Below are positions 1 through 11,845 of a stretch of DNA of 64,000 nucleotides, in pieces (within the stretch, counting starts at the first letter, position 1; each line of letters opens with the position of its first letter). Below the pieces are notes generated by a model. It did not search any database. It was not told the DNA's origin and worked only from the letters and a program-made list of their open reading frames with translations. A program made the translations under genes and the position numbers. Where the stretch lies: NCBI GenBank assembly GCA_001938485.1, contig MQRK01250764.1:33326-97325 (forward strand), read 5' to 3'. This DNA is from Girardia tigrina (lineage: Eukaryota; Platyhelminthes; Tricladida; Dugesiidae).

Positions 1-314
1 CAAGAACCTTACTCGATCGACTCATTTGCGAGTGCTCGCTAATCCGGGTTTTGAGATGACGATTTGTCTCTCCGATGTGGGCCTCCCATCTCTGTAATGG
101 TATTGAGCCTAAGGCTCTTCAGAGGGTCCACCCAAACTAAAGTCCTTAAGGACCCTCCAATAGGCATCCTACGGGATCAGTGGCCTTCCGCCTCTGAGCA
201 GTCGGCTTGCCAGTAACGAGCGACCAACCATGGAACTTGGTACTATGGCCGTACATGCCGTTGGCTGTTACGGTGGACGCGTAACAACCGCGAAATGGGC
301 ACTTGAATTGTCCT
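1..314 (-). mobile_element. LINE 3' end, downstream part of a split copy
   Basis: The reverse complement encodes the C-terminus of a non-LTR retrotransposon protein related to the copy at 27.6-30.7 kb. It has a CCHH finger beginning CPFRGC and spaced C-x4-C-x12-H-x4-H, then the shared tail 'DPVG', a stop and a 3' UTR whose sequence (GGTGGACCCTCT, GGCTCAATACCATT, GAGATGGGAGGCC) matches the 3' UTR after 30596. The 3' end may run past the window edge. The copy is 5'-truncated, and its upstream part lies at 2205-2690 beyond an inserted LTR element. This is seen directly by comparing the two copies; the clade is not assigned. Confidence 0.85.
310..314. repeat. Left copy of 5-bp target duplication GTCCT
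   Basis: GTCCT precedes the LTR element here and recurs at 2205-2209 after it. Counting GTCCT once and leaving the element out, the flanking LINE frame reads TARGQFKCPF, matching TARGEFRCPF in the copy at 30.4 kb. The duplication is therefore well supported as the integration footprint. Confidence 0.8.
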
Positions 315-2204
315 TGCAGTGACACAAATTTTTATCAGTTATTTATAAATATTAAATATATATAAATAAAATCCTATATTTCTTATTTATAAATTTATGA
401 TGGCAAGTCTAAATTCGAACTACCGATAAACAATACAAAAATACCAATGTTATTTTAAATTAATTTAAAATAAACGAACTTAACAATCATTCCAATAAAA
501 CTGAAAGAATATGATAATAATCCTCAATCAATGAACCAGGCTGAAAAAATTATTTTTCTAAAAAAAATAATTTTCCGTCGTCAAACTAAAAACAATTTGC
601 GATTCTCTAATTTTCCAATACTTAATTATTTAAATATCAAAATTACAAATTTCTTTGAATATTGTACATAAATAAATATATTTATTTGGAAAAACACTTG
701 CGTTATGTATCTTCCACAATTTATTTATCGTTATAAATTAATTTTACCGGAAATAATTTATGCTGCAGTTCAAGGGTATCCGTTTGAATTTAATGGAATT
801 TTAGATAAAGATATTCAAGATCTGAATAGATTTATTTCCTGTCTCTGTATTCTTGATTCGAAAGATAAACAGAAATCTGATACAACTGTAATCAGATTGA
901 GCAAGAAAACGTTTCATTATGTTGCAGTATCAAAGATTCGAGTTCGATTCCCGACAGAATAATTGCAACCAAATCCAATGATTTCCGATTGAAATATTCG
1001 ACTAAACGGATGCCCGTTTCGATTCTATCCGCTAAAAATGACGACGATCGCCGCCACCAGGTGCCGAAATCACCGATCCTCGTGTTGGTGGTCGTGAGGG
1101 CGAAGTCGGCCGCTCTGATCGGGATTTACCATGCGGTAGTCGATCACGGCCGACTACAAAATTGGTGTCAGAAGTAATCGGTATTTATATATTTATTTAC
1201 ATATATATATTTAATTATTATTAATTATATAATTACTTATATAATATTTTAATTAATAATAACCATAATCTCATCAACGCCCACCGAGCCGCTTCATTTT
1301 CCGGTCCCCACACGTTGGTTGCGTTTCCACCTAGTCTTTTCTTGTTTAATACACTTCTACACCACCAGTTTTGTCCTTCCCAACCGGCAGCCGATTCGAC
1401 ACAGTTCACATAGACATTGTGGGACCTCTGCCAAACTCGAATGGTTTCAGTTACATCCTCAACATGATGGATCGGAACACACGCTGGCCTGAAGCGTTTC
1501 CGTTGTGGACCATAACAACTGAAACCATTGTCGACCATTTCGTCAAACATTGGGTCGCAAGATTTGGCATCCCGAAGAGGATAATCCCCGACTATTATAA
1601 TGAAGAATTCGCTCCGAGCCATGGCAACAACCAAAGATTGGTCCAAGCAAATTCCATACATCCTTCTCGGCTGGAGAAACATACCGAACAGCCGACATGG
1701 TACCTCTCCTGCACAGTTGCTCTTTGGCACCAACACGTCTTTTGTGAACGAGCTCTTCTTCAACGAAGCTACACAAGACGATGCTCTCCTCTCAGCAGCT
1801 CGCGCGCACTTTCTACAAGCAGACAGGAAGCCTACACATCCCGAATCCAACAAAATCTTCGTCCCAAAGGAGCTCGCTTCAACCGAATTTGTCTGGCTAC
1901 AACGAGAATCTCCAACTTCACTCCAAGATCGATACACTGGACCTCACCGGCTCATTAAATTCACGGCCGAGAACAATACAGAACTTATTGATTTTCAAGG
2001 CACTGAACGGACTGTCAACATCTCTAAACTCAAACCATGCATCCATATCGAGGACATGGCAGTTGACACTCCAACATCAGCCTTGAAACGCCGTTCAGTT
2101 TCCTTCTCACCATGGGTCCAATACAACGACTTCCAGATCGCCGCAACGAAGACTTAGGCATCCACATGCTCCGCATTTTCAGTTGGGGGTCTGATGTAGT
2201 GACA
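315..2204 (+). mobile_element. Gypsy-type LTR retroelement fossil inserted in a LINE
   Basis: This is a degenerate, internally deleted Ty3/Gypsy-like copy. Its left part looks like an LTR, starting TGCAGTGACA and ending near 1159. It is followed by TTGGTGTCAGAAGT, which resembles a primer-binding site. The 1371-2157 stretch retains integrase-core and integrase C-terminal similarity (HIDIVGPLPNSNG and RNIPNSRHGTSPAQLLFG regions). Gag, protease and reverse transcriptase are missing, and only a few bases of a right LTR seem to remain (TGTAGTGACA at the right edge). It is flanked by GTCCT on both sides and sits inside the older LINE copy. It is clearly broken, with several lesions and a large deletion. 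Confidence 0.8.
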
Positions 2205-2690
2205 GTCCTCTTGCAGTCTTGTAATCGGCTGGTAGTCGGTATTGTAGGTGCGTCTCTTCAGCATCGTCGTTCGGTTGTATCCTCGGCATACTCACAGTTG
2301 CGTCCGGCAACTGAGGATTGGATTGGTTTGATGTCGGCTCTTCCTCGTTCTCTTCTTCCAAGTTTTCTTTTCTCTGGGGGTTGGATGTTGGCGTTTCTTG
2401 ATGATTCTTCTGAATATGAATCCTTAGGAAACCAGCGGCCTTGTATTCTTTCGGACAGTGTTGATATTGATATTTTCCTTTCTTCTGACGTGGCTGGGCT
2501 TTCTTCTTTCTCTTCTTCCATGGGATTGGCTCTGCTCCTTCGTGATCTCTTCTGAGATGCCTGTTTAACTCCTTCACTTCCGCATATTGTTTGTAACAGG
2601 CATCCATCGGGCAGCTGTGTTCTTTCAGACGAGGTAGCAAAGCACTCAAAGACCTCATATGGTCGAGAATTTACTAACTAAAAGTGATGA
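2205..2690 (-). mobile_element. LINE fragment with C-terminal zinc fingers, upstream part
   Basis: The minus strand encodes two zinc-finger units separated by a charged linker. The first is CPMDACYKQYAEVKELNRH (C-x4-C-x12-H-x4-H). The second has Tyr in place of the first Cys (Y-x2-C-x12-H-x4-H), exactly as in the copy at 30.1 kb. The frame continues through 'EETHL' to the insertion point, and the LINE resumes at 314 reading leftward. The 5' limit near 2690 is where similarity to the other copy ends, so this is a 5'-truncated insertion, the usual outcome of LINE retrotransposition. Confidence 0.85.
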
Positions 2691-3963
2691 CACCATAATA
2701 TATCAACTTAAGTTAATATATTACATCTATATTACTTTGTAAAGTGCAGAAAGGTTAAGTAAACATCAATTTCTCAAGCGGCTACTGATGGTTTGTTTGC
2801 GGGAAGGGAATTCATCGCGTTTAGTGTTTCGTGATTTGTGAAAGAAAACTTCAAAAAAGAATTATATTTGATTGATTTATATATGTTTTATATGTTTTTT
2901 CAAAACAACATCGATAAAAGAATTATTGTCTCAAAAAATTGGCAAAAGTCTCTAAACGCAGTAGCTATAGCATATCATTTATATGTCCTCTATTCCCAAT
3001 GTTTTTCCTATTCGCAGTAGGTAAGTAAATGAAATAAAATTCCTCTAAGCCCAAATATTAATATTAATTGACACATTAAAGGAAAGAGTATAATATCATT
3101 GCCAAGAAATTTTAGCGAGCAAAAAGATAATCTGAGCACGTCGCACATTCATGTATTTTGGAAGAAGCAGCAACAAACAAATTTCTATTAATAAAAAATA
3201 ATATAAATTTAAATGATAAATGATAAAGATATTAAAATTAAATTGGAAAATAATAAAGTTGTTTAACATTAATTACCTCAGACGAAAAAGAAGAAATATG
3301 TATTATTATTACATCTCTGACAACAAAGATTTTAACAAAAAATTCTTCCGAATAACTCTTAAAATAAATGCTAAACAATTAAAATTCAATTATTTATGAT
3401 ATTAACTTTTTTAAAATTAATTAAGATTTTTTTTACTAATAACTGTTTAAAACTTTTGATTTTATTTTAGAGATTATTTATAACAATTAATTATTTCCAA
3501 AAATTTAAAGAATGAGCTTGTTCTTTTTTTAAGAATTTAAAAGGTTTTTATTTTAAAGAATTTTTTTATTTTAATTAATCGAACATTGTTTTTAATTTAC
3601 TTAAAATACAAATATGATTTTTAAAAAATATCAAAAATTTAAAGTTCACCAAAAGTAACCCCAACACTTGAAATTTAAATTGTTACAATATTCAAGATTT
3701 AATATCGATGAGGAACTCGAGTATTCCATAATCGTTCAATAAAAAAATCTCGTTTGACGATATTTTTGAGAGCGATTGTAATTAACTATGAACAATTAAT
3801 TAAGACAAAATTCAACAAACTCGATCGATAGCAAACTTTATTTATTTTTTTAATCATAATCACACGTTTCCATAGTTCCGTATTATTCAAACAATCAAAA
3901 CAGAAATTTCCATTCAAAAAAAATAATATTCACAATTTTCAGAAAAAAAACAATCAACACTTT

Positions 3964-4006
<43 letters not shown>

Positions 4007-6835
4007 TTTGATAAAAATTTTTAATTACAAAAAAACTTTTATTATATCAAATTTCTATCCGGAACACTGATAATAATTTCAAATATTCTTATATTATTTG
4101 CATATGCTCATTTTATCAAAAATAATATTTTTATAATGTCTTTCTGTCTTGTTATCAGAATACTATTTATTGTATTTAAGGTTCTCATAAACGTTTGTGA
4201 AGTTAATAGTATCACAGTCTAACGGCTGGTTCGTAATGGTTATACTTATCAATGCTCGGTCAACCATTATATTTTTCTCTTCCAGCAGCAGTTATGATGC
4301 AGAATCAATAGACGTAAATCATTAATTTAATCTTCCGCAAAGTTATAAGGTCCTTCAGAACATCTGTTTCTCCTTCCTTAGTTCAAAAAATATGTCTTCG
4401 GTTTTCCTTGATAGAAGAAAGCCACCTGAAAAAGAGAATATCATATAATAACGAAAACAATAAAAAGTTGCGAGACAAATCGTTGCCTGTTTCGTTAACA
4501 AAAGAGAGTAGTTTATGATTTAAAGACAAAATTCGTTTAAAAATTCTTTTCATAAATTAATAACAATATTTTTTCATTTTTTGTCGCCATTAAAATTATA
4601 TTTTCTAGTAGAAAGATTTAGAAAGAATAAAATGTTTCTAATTAAATGAAAATTTCATTTTTATTTTGTATAATTTCTGAAAATTCTGCAGTTAAATTTG
4701 ATAAATATTTAATTATTCCATTTGTTTGAACGAAAGGAATTTCTTTATTTATTTTATATATAAAGTAATTTTTTATTATATAAAATAAAATATTTCATCC
4801 TCTTAGAACAATCGATAATTGATTTTATAAATAAAAAATTAAAATTATTATTTAATAATTATTTTTTTTAATTTCCTGAACTCTTTTGAATTGTATTTCA
4901 TTCTTGAAACGATATTTATAACCTTTCTCCTTTTCACAAATACAAAAGTATAATTTATTCCCGTTTCGTCGTTTCTTTTGTGATCTGGAATCTGGACATT
5001 GAAAGACGTACCTGATTGTCTTTTGTTCACTTTGTTAGGCAAATTCAGCCTCAAAACGGAAAGAAGTATTCAGTAATTATAAAAATATTGTTATCAATCA
5101 TCTCCCATAATGAGGCCCTCGTTAATTGCTCTCATTGTCCCTAAACTCAACCCGTCCCGCAAACAATTCGCAAATAGACTCAAACAGTATTTCTTTTCAT
5201 TAGACAAACAAATCTTTTTACGATTCTCAAGTATTAATGATGAAAATGTTTTACCGTGAAAATATCACAATAATTGAAATGGACATACGGTAAATATTCG
5301 GTCCTTTAGTTATTGTTGATTCTAGAAAATATCTACATTAATTGATATTGATGAGAATGAAAGCATTTTTATCAAACTTTCTTTTTAGGTTTGAGATCCT
5401 TGGATTTCTTTGTCTGCTGTTATCAACCAAGTTAATTCATGATGCGGGCGCTGGAGTGAGTAGAGAACTCCTCGGAAACTAAAATAGAAAAATATATGAT
5501 CAATAATTATATAATTTTAATACCAATTAATAAAAAAAGACATTTTAAATTAGTTTTATCCATTGGATCCTGTTGATTTGGGTATTTTTCTCGAGAAAAT
5601 TGGAAGCCTGGCTTTTTGATCTTTGTTTCATCTTAAATTGGCTATCTTCGGATTGTTGCCATCAGCCGATATTGTTTATGATAATCGTAAAAATTGTCTG
5701 GTTATGGATATGGCAAGTTTTTTGTCACAGACGAATAGTACGAGTAATGATCATAATTTCTCCATTTAAAATTGTACAAATGCATTCTGTAAAAATTTAG
5801 CTATAAAATTAAATTCGAAATAATTTTTAAATAAAACGAAATCGTTGACTCGATATATCGACGACCTATATCGGGTTTTGAATCGTCATGCACAGCGGTA
5901 AAGCGAGAGTAATTTGCACCATTCCTAGCACGACATGTCACAGGAGTACGAATTCGTCTGGACTTGTTTACAATATTAATTCATTTTTATTGGATAGATT
6001 TAATCTAAAACATTGTTTTGTGAATTAAGGTTATTAGGTTCATTAAACATTTAATCTTCTTTAGTTATTTTACAATAAATTATTATTTTTTTTTACTTTT
6101 ATACTTTAATATTAATTTTAAATGTTTTGATAGCTTTAATTCAAATATTTAAAAGAGTTTCCCGAATTCCTCACAAAATTAAAAATTGGTTTTCTTCTGA
6201 TGTGTTCCTTTATCTGATTGAGTTGACGGAGACGGGGTAACGACCTTAAAGCTGCCGATCTGTTACAGGAAATGGCATGTGCTTATAGTGCCTTCCGAGA
6301 CTTTTGCTGATCTAGAATAAAAGCTACAGATCTGTTAATAGGGATTGACAAAGGCTATTAGTTTTTGTTTTTTTTGTTGTTTCATCAAATAATGCCTCCT
6401 CATCATCAATTTTTTAAAATGGATTGATTTTTGAGTACATTTTTATTCTTCGTCTTTTGATTAATTAAAAATTGTATGAATTTTGTTCATGTTTTTTTAC
6501 TTTGGGGTTAAAGTACAAAGTTTGAATTTAAATAAAAATAAATGACAGATTTAAATAATAAAATGATCAATTAAAACAGTCTTGCCTAACAGACTCAGAT
6601 TAAAAACTCTCAAATAAAAATATCTTAAAGAACCCGAGATGTCCCCATACTTTATAATTATAAAATGAATTTTATATTGTACAATAACAGCCGGAGGCCC
6701 ATTTTAGACATATTAAGAAATCTTAAGGCACCAAATTTAACTTACTATTATACTCATCACAGAAATTTCTAGAACAAAATTTTGTTTATCAGAAAAGGGA
6801 AATTTAATTTATAAGATTAATTATACGTGGTGTGT
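2691..6835. other. Gene-free AT-rich stretch
   Basis: No open frame with recognisable protein character was found. The stretch is AT-rich with long A and T runs and holds an (AT)n microsatellite at 3966-4002. Short open frames at 2838-3020, 4848-5054 and 5573-5800 have the composition of chance ORFs. Confidence 0.5.
3966..4002. repeat. (AT)n microsatellite
   Basis: Uninterrupted AT dinucleotides, about 18 units. Confidence 0.97.
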
Positions 6836-7075
6836 TCAATAAGTTCCAGGCCTGACATAATTTTCATAAAAATACAACTTTCATGCTTTACCTTAATACA
6901 ACTCTATAAATGTAAACGATTTCAATATGCTTGATTTTTAACATAATGTCCTTTGCGCTCCGCCCACTTCCGCCAACAAATAACAACTCAAACAACAATC
7001 TTCTTGAGGGAGCATGATTCGAAGAAATTCGCTACGGCAAATCAAGGTCGGTTCAATAATTATTGAACTTACTAT
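6836..7075 (-). mobile_element. Mariner-like 3' remnant
   Basis: One edge starts GTGTGTTCAATAAGTTCCAG and the other contains GGTCGGTTCAATAATTATTG. On the minus strand a short frame reads WRKWAERKGHYV, the typical C-terminal signature of a mariner transposase (W..KW...G.Y), followed by a stop. No catalytic residues remain. The assignment rests on that C-terminal signature plus a terminal-repeat-like motif, so it is tentative. Confidence 0.45.
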
Positions 7076-7544
7076 ATAATTTAAAATAATCATTTATAAG
7101 TAACGTCATAACAATTTAAGTATTTATGAGACGCTTGATAAACTTGATAAAAAGAGCTATCTTTTTCAAGCAGAAGAAATAAATTAAAACAAATATTGTG
7201 TTAAGAGCATTGATATAATCATCACAATTAAGAACACAAATTGGATTTTCAAAACATTTATTGGTATCGCAATCCGAATTGCCATTATGACGATTCTCCA
7301 CAAAGTTTTTGTAGCTCGTCATTGTTCTTGATTGATAAATTAAATTTTTTTTAAATGTCTTAATTTTCAAATAAATTTAAATTACAATCCGATTACAAAA
7401 TAATTTATAATTTAAATTACAAATAATGTTAATTATTTTTTAAAAAATTGAAAATATATTCTTTATGATATATTAATTTAATTTTAAAGTTGGTTATTTA
7501 AATGTTTAAATTGATGTAATAATCCGATGTTTTAAAATATTTAA

Positions 7545-7626
7545 GATATCAATCTTCCATCTGGGTCGATGAAACACAATCCTAAAACAACATACAAATT
7601 TTACCATTCTAAAATATTCCTCACAC
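7545..7626 (+). repeat. Dispersed short unit, copy A
   Basis: Box 1 (GATATCAATCTTCCATCTGG) at the start and box 2 (AAAATATTCCTCACAC) at the end, separated by an AT-rich spacer containing AACATACAA. Five further copies occur in the window on both strands. No terminal inverted repeat or coding capacity is seen. Family unknown. Confidence 0.7.
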
Positions 7627-10600
7627 ATATTAAAACTTTATTATATCTCATTATTTTCAAAATTATTTTACTTAAAAGTATAATTTATTTCACTTACATT
7701 TATCTATTCAAAATTTTATTTAAAATATTAAAAAGTTTTAATTATGTTTTAAATTTTAATCAGTTTCAACACCTCATTAAAATAATTTTATTTGAAATCA
7801 CTAGATTCGAATCCGGTACAGAATATCGTCTGGTCGATCGTTTCAGTTGATTCACATTACTCAGAATAAATGCACAGGTCAAGTTTGAGTGGGTCGCATT
7901 GAGTGGAAGAAGTTTCGCCTCAAATATCGATTGTTGTTTTGTTGTCATTTGGAACTATTATCAAATGTCTCGCCGTTACCTTATATGAAGTTGGAACTAC
8001 AATTAATCATAGTGTATTTTCACTATTTTATAATTAAATGAATTAATTTGTTTTTGTCAAAATATGCATTAGTAAAATGTGTATTAATTTATTTAAAGTT
8101 TTTGTACATCGACGAAATTCGACCTGATTATGAGAATTATAATTTATCGAAATGCGTCCAATTTTTTTAAAATTTCCCTTAAAAAATTTTTAAAGTTTCA
8201 TTTTATTTATATTTCCATTCATTTGACATCAAAGTTTTATAATTTTTTTAATAATTTTGTAAGAACTTTTAAGGAAAAATAAAAATCTTTTATCTTCGAT
8301 CGGATTAATTTATATCATTATTTATATTTATTCGTTCTCTTATTTTAATCAGATAAATTAATTTTTTATTCTTTTATTATAATTTCAATTCGTTTTTAAA
8401 GAATGTTTTCTTTTGTGTTTAATGAACGCAAAAACAAAATTAATATTTGTACTTATTATTTTATATTTCTATAAAAAAGTTCGTTGTAAAATTTATTTAT
8501 TAATTGTTCTATCATTTCGGATTTATTAATTTTTATTGTTAAATAATTTTTATTTTATTAATTGGTGTATTATTTTTCGGCTTATTCAACAAATTATTTA
8601 TGCAAAATAAATGCTTTAAGTCTATTTTGAGATATAATTAGAAATAAAAACAATTATAAAATAAATAATTTGAAAAAAAATAATTTATTAAATATTAAAA
8701 TATTTTATCATATTTTTTATGCAATTTTTTGAGTTTTAATTCTTTTTGGTTTTTTAAATTCATTATTATTAATGTTTCTTTTTTATTTTTTTTTAATAGA
8801 CAAATATCACTATTAACAACATCAATATGTTTTTATGAATATTTCTTATTATTACAAATAGAATTTTCATTACAACAATTCTTCAAATCACTTTCACTAT
8901 ACGACACCTTCGCGGCATGATTGAGAAATTCGCGGAAGATGCCGAAATTTGCGATAGCGCGATAACCGCGAAAAATTGACAGCCGTACTGATCATATACG
9001 ACAATGGCGTAGGCATTTATGGACATGTAATACATTATCTGTATGAGGAGTTTGGATATTTTCTTTCATAATTGATTTGAGATTTGAATAATTGAATCAT
9101 AAAATACTGAATGTAGATGTCGGGACTGGGATTGGCCTGATTCGTCTTGATTGCCTCTTGCATTCGCCAATTGTACGGGCGTTGAACGCTCATATTTCTA
9201 GATCGTTTAATTCGCAAACGTCAGCTTATTGTCGGAGCATGTTCTCGATGAATAAGAATTTCTGTCAGTTTTATTCAGCATTACCATATATATCAGATTT
9301 ACACCGCAGGAAAAGAAGTTCATTCAATATAAAATAAACCATAATTAAAAATGTCATAATAACATTTAAATCAAAATCCGCCATTATGTTTTATTTTCAA
9401 AATAGTTATTCAAATTTTTTATCAGCTTAAACGACACATTAAGTAATGGTTCTAAATCTAAAATTTAACCATAATCCTCTGTTTGGAAGTTTGTGAAAAT
9501 TTAAAAGGAAGAACTGTAACAATGGACATTATCCAAATACTATAAAAAATTCCCGTGGTTGGTATCATCTATGTATCATCTATGCCACCAGAATTATATG
9601 CCACCAGAATTATATGCCACTGTAAAAGATAAGAAATCGTTTCTTCAAAGTTTGCGTTTACAAGTGATACAAATCTAGTATCACATATCCCTTAAAAACA
9701 GAAGTATTAATTTTCAGAGCTCAAAGCATCAAAAAGAATGATCCAGAAAAAAAGCCGCAAAATCTTTTTGGGTTACCATAAAACTAAAGGAGATATTGAT
9801 ACTGAAAATTTTTGGACCTTCACCGTATTTTCTTATACAAATGACAATCGTCACCAATGCATTCGCGCTTGTTACTCAGATTGTTCCAAAATGAAACATT
9901 CAAAAACATCATAGAAGGCAACTTTTTATTGAAAATGTGGGCGAAAATTTGATTGAAGAACATCCTTCTAGTAGAATTTACCCAATTTGGTAAATAATGT
10001 ACAAAATCAGTTCAGATAATCTATCCTAATTTTTACAATTACTAATTTTCAACTTCAATATATTCTGTAAAAGCAAAGCATAAAGCGCGTATGCTCGGAA
10101 TTTAAAATTCAAATAATTATTATATATTTTTGTATTATCATTATTTATAATCCTCTTCTTATGACAATTCAAATCGACATTTAGCCTCATTTACAATCAT
10201 TGAGCGACAATCTCTGATACTGTTATTGCTGTGATTCGCTTTTGCTTGGTATACTTCGATATAAGATTTATTAAATTAATTAAATAAAATAAAGAAATTA
10301 GTTAAAGCAAAAAAAGGGATTAAAATAACACTTGAATTTAAATAAATCATGTTCAATATTTGTGAATAAACAAAGACTGTTTTCTTTGTATTTACGATGA
10401 CTCATCAAGTCACGCTCTAATTTGAAACTGTGTGTGTGTCATTTGGCCAAAGAAAGAGCGATTGTCGTTCCAGTGAAGTACGGAGAGAGAAAAATGAATA
10501 ACTTGCTCTGATTGCCTAGCCAATCAAAATGAGTTCCTTGCTCGAGGGACATTTTATCTCTCACTTTTTTGATTTTTTGATCGTGATAAACAAATTTTAA

Positions 10601-11431
10601 ATGTCGTCTTTCAATTTATCGTTTTTTATTTAATGAATTGTGAGACCAGCAATTTTCTTTATTAACCCTTAATAACCTAGAGTTTCAATTTTGATATCAA
10701 TCTTTTAAACCAAATGTTCACATTACTATTAGTTTTTTTTATAGGTTGGCTGCACGTATTTTACTGTTGTATAATATTCTTTCCAACGAAATTAAAAAAA
10801 ATCAAATGTCATTATTGTTTTATTTTATCTATGACATATTACTTGCGCGGCAAAGTGAACAAGTAAACACATTTTACTAAAATCAGGCTACTAAGGGTTA
10901 ATTTTAGATTTACTCAATTTTATTTTGATTTCTCATCAATTGAATGATTTTATTTATCGATTGACGATTCAAAAGGTTAATATTGTCGATTATCATTGTC
11001 GTTTTGAAAAGAAAAATTTTGACGAATAAATATTAATTGTAAATTGTAGTTGTCTCGAAAAGTCTTTATCAGTGAAAATACATATATAATAACTTAAGAA
11101 ATAAAAAAAAATGATCTCTTCGCAAAACAAAATATTATGTCAATGGGCCCAGCACATCGAGACCAAGCTCCTCATTTAAATATGACAGAGCACATCTGCT
11201 ACCACCTTCCGGTCTTCGGAGAAACTCTGAAATCGGGTGAAACATTGTACGTTGCTACATATGAAATGATTCAGATTAAACGCATGCAAATATATGTCAT
11301 ATAAAAATATTACATGTAAAGAACATTCAAAAGTTATTTACAATATCTGTATTACATATAATTAATTTACTTATTAGAAGTAAATGAAACATTTATTAAT
11401 TTTCCTTTTCTATTCTTTTTATTAACTCACT

Positions 11432-11433
<2 letters not shown>

Positions 11434-11487
<54 letters not shown>
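11434..11487. repeat. (AT)n(GT)n compound microsatellite
   Basis: A run of AT dinucleotides passes directly into GT dinucleotides. It sits at the edge of the A/B dispersed repeat, as in several transposon-associated microsatellites. Confidence 0.95.
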
Positions 11488-11489
11488 AT

Positions 11490-11845
11490 CCATGGACTTT
11501 ACAAACATATTTTTGAAGGGTTTTTAGTCAATCAATTTTCTTCAAACTTTGCACACTTACTTATTCTTGATGATAATAAATGATTATGTAAAAATTTGAT
11601 CGAAAAAACTTTTTTAAGATCCCAAAATGGGAAAAAACGGAAAATTCGGATTTCCCGAACAAAATTAATTGCAAGATATCTATTTATAAATTATAAATAG
11701 TTTATATTGATTTAATGTGTTTTTTTAATTTAAAATATTTTAAATCTTAAATTTTTAAATTTTAAAAACTTTGTTGGCAAAGTAGTTTTGTCTACATAAA
11801 GAATGAATATAATAATTTTAATTTTTACATTTACTAGTTTTAATT
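11490..11845 (+). repeat. Dispersed A/B repeat, B-A copy
   Basis: The B segment (GTATCCATGG, then TCAATCAATTTTCTTC-type sequence, then TCCCGAACAA) is followed by the A segment (TTTGTTGGCAAAGTAG ... CATAAAGAATG). The same blocks recur at 55199-55622 in the order A-B-A, and as rearranged pieces at 34329-34690. The similarity is clear by eye over about 330 bp. No coding frame. Confidence 0.7.

Noticed and set aside
705-962. 85-codon frame as a gene
   Set aside because: It falls in the LTR-like region of a retroelement fossil and has no family resemblance.
925-965. tRNA-like B-box (GAGTTCGATTCCCGAC)
   Set aside because: No D-arm/A-box at the right distance, no acceptor stem, and it lies inside the LTR-like part of a Gypsy fossil.
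1233-1937. Long minus-strand frame of 234 codons
   Set aside because: It is the antisense shadow of the plus-strand integrase remnant.
7795-7830. Second tRNA T-arm look-alike (AGATTCGAATCCGG)
   Set aside because: The upstream sequence is AT-rich and cannot form the remaining arms.
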